A stretch of DNA of 5,719 bases. Source: Clostridiales bacterium (GTDB lineage: Bacteria; Bacillota; Clostridia; Lachnospirales; Lachnospiraceae). Position 1 is the first letter of the stretch, and each line of letters begins with the position of its first letter. The translations under genes and the position numbers were made by a program. The notes under the pieces were generated by a model that saw nothing but the letters and a program-made list of their open reading frames with translations, had not been told where the DNA came from and made no database searches. Positions 5,197 to 5,719 of this stretch are shown one piece after another. The stretch covers positions 1-5,719 of the forward strand of contig JAAZDA010000184.1 in the NCBI GenBank assembly GCA_012512995.1, given 5' to 3'.

Positions 5197-5719
5197 ATGT
5201 CATACGAAGATAATATCCGTAAAGTCGTTCCCTATGTTGCAGGGGAACAGCCAAAAGACAAAACAATTATAAAGCTCAACACTAACGAGAACCCATATCC
5301 GCCATCGCCTGCGGTTCAGAGGGCGATGGAAGAGCTATCGGAGAACAAAGAGTTTCCTGACACCAGACTATATCCTGACATGGATGCTGCGCCGCTTGTG
5401 GATGCGCTTGCAAAGAAGTACGGAAGAAATACCGATGAGATTTATGTCGGTGTAGGATCCGATGACGTTCTCTCTATGTGTTTTCTTACATTCTTCAATT
5501 CGGACAAGCCGGTGCTGTTCCCAGACATCACTTATTCTTTCTATGATGTCTGGGCTGAACTTTACAGGATACCTTATAAAAAGGTGCCGCTTGATGACAA
5601 TCTGAGCATCCGTAAGGAAGATTACCTGGGTGAGAATGCAAAGACAAACGGTGGAGTTATCTTCCCGAATCCCAACGCGCCGACAGGTGTCCTTATGCCT
5701 GTCTCAGACATAGAAGAGA
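5197..5719 (+). CDS. hisC: Histidinol-phosphate aminotransferase, N-terminal part (3' truncated by window edge)
   Basis: HisC is a PLP enzyme of aminotransferase fold type I. It converts imidazole-acetol phosphate and glutamate to histidinol phosphate in histidine synthesis. The frame is open from ATG 5197 to the window end, showing 174 of an expected 350 or so residues. It begins MSYEDNIRKVVPYVAGEQP, then has the family hallmark LNTNENPYPPSP and RLYPDMD. GVGSDDVL corresponds to the usual GNGSDE loop that contacts the cofactor phosphate. DITYSFY (110-116) and FPNPNAPTG (156-164) follow, with Asn160 as the PLP-ring contact. The Schiff-base lysine and the SKAFGLAG-like segment lie beyond the window. 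It is 26 bp after the transporter ATPase. Some HisC-family enzymes act on aromatic amino acids or cobalamin precursors instead, so the exact substrate is less certain than the family. Confidence 0.88.
   Translation, partial: MSYEDNIRKVVPYVAGEQPKDKTIIKLNTNENPYPPSPAVQRAMEELSENKEFPDTRLYPDMDAAPLVDALAKKYGRNTDEIYVGVGSDDVLSMCFLTFFNSDKPVLFPDITYSFYDVWAELYRIPYKKVPLDDNLSIRKEDYLGENAKTNGGVIFPNPNAPTGVLMPVSDIEE

Noticed and set aside
5000..5266. Minus-strand open frame across the ATPase-hisC junction
   Set aside because: It overlaps two recognised genes in antisense, and its product shows no recognisable domain.

Overview
The window looks like ordinary chromosomal DNA from a low-to-mid GC Gram-positive anaerobe of the Clostridia, plausibly Lachnospiraceae or a close relative. 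This rests on the Firmicutes-type SecA (short loop after GTDIKL, C-terminal zinc motif), the secA-prfB adjacency, strong AGGAGG-type ribosome binding sites and a lipoprotein-anchored ABC binding protein. The genus cannot be fixed from the sequence alone. All six genes are on the + strand and the window is densely coding. The longest gaps are 153 bp and 140 bp (131 bp if the earlier permease ATG is used), so no stretch over 300 bases lacks a gene.

Layout. (1) 1-1392: 3' half of secA, the preprotein translocase motor ATPase. (2) 1409-2533: prfB, peptide chain release factor 2, 16 bp downstream and very likely cotranscribed. This copy reads straight through the position where many bacteria carry the autoregulatory +1 frameshift. 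(3) 2534-2686: intergenic region with a well-formed sigma-A-type promoter (TTGATT, 17 bp, TATAAT), a dyad over the -10 box and a strong ribosome binding site. (4) 2687-3619: lipoprotein substrate-binding protein of the polar amino acid family, with an unusually long Ala/Ser-rich spacer between lipid anchor and binding domain. (5) 3620-3759: gap with a large perfect-stem hairpin and a TATAAT element just upstream of it. (6) 3760-4461 permease and 4448-5170 ATPase, overlapping by 14 bp, which complete the importer. (7) 5197-5719: 5' part of hisC, a PLP-dependent histidinol-phosphate aminotransferase, running off the window edge.

How the genes work together. The first pair are housekeeping genes for secretion and translation termination. 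The second group is a complete amino-acid uptake system (binding lipoprotein, permease, ATPase) followed after 26 bp by a biosynthetic aminotransferase, which suggests one transcription unit for amino-acid acquisition and metabolism. The hairpin between binding protein and permease fits the common arrangement in which the binding protein is made in excess.

I found no sign of a previously undescribed system, mobile element, CRISPR array or RNA gene. The points most worth a second look are the lost prfB frameshift site, the promoter-hairpin overlap ahead of the permease, the dyad on the lipoprotein promoter and the long linker of the lipoprotein.
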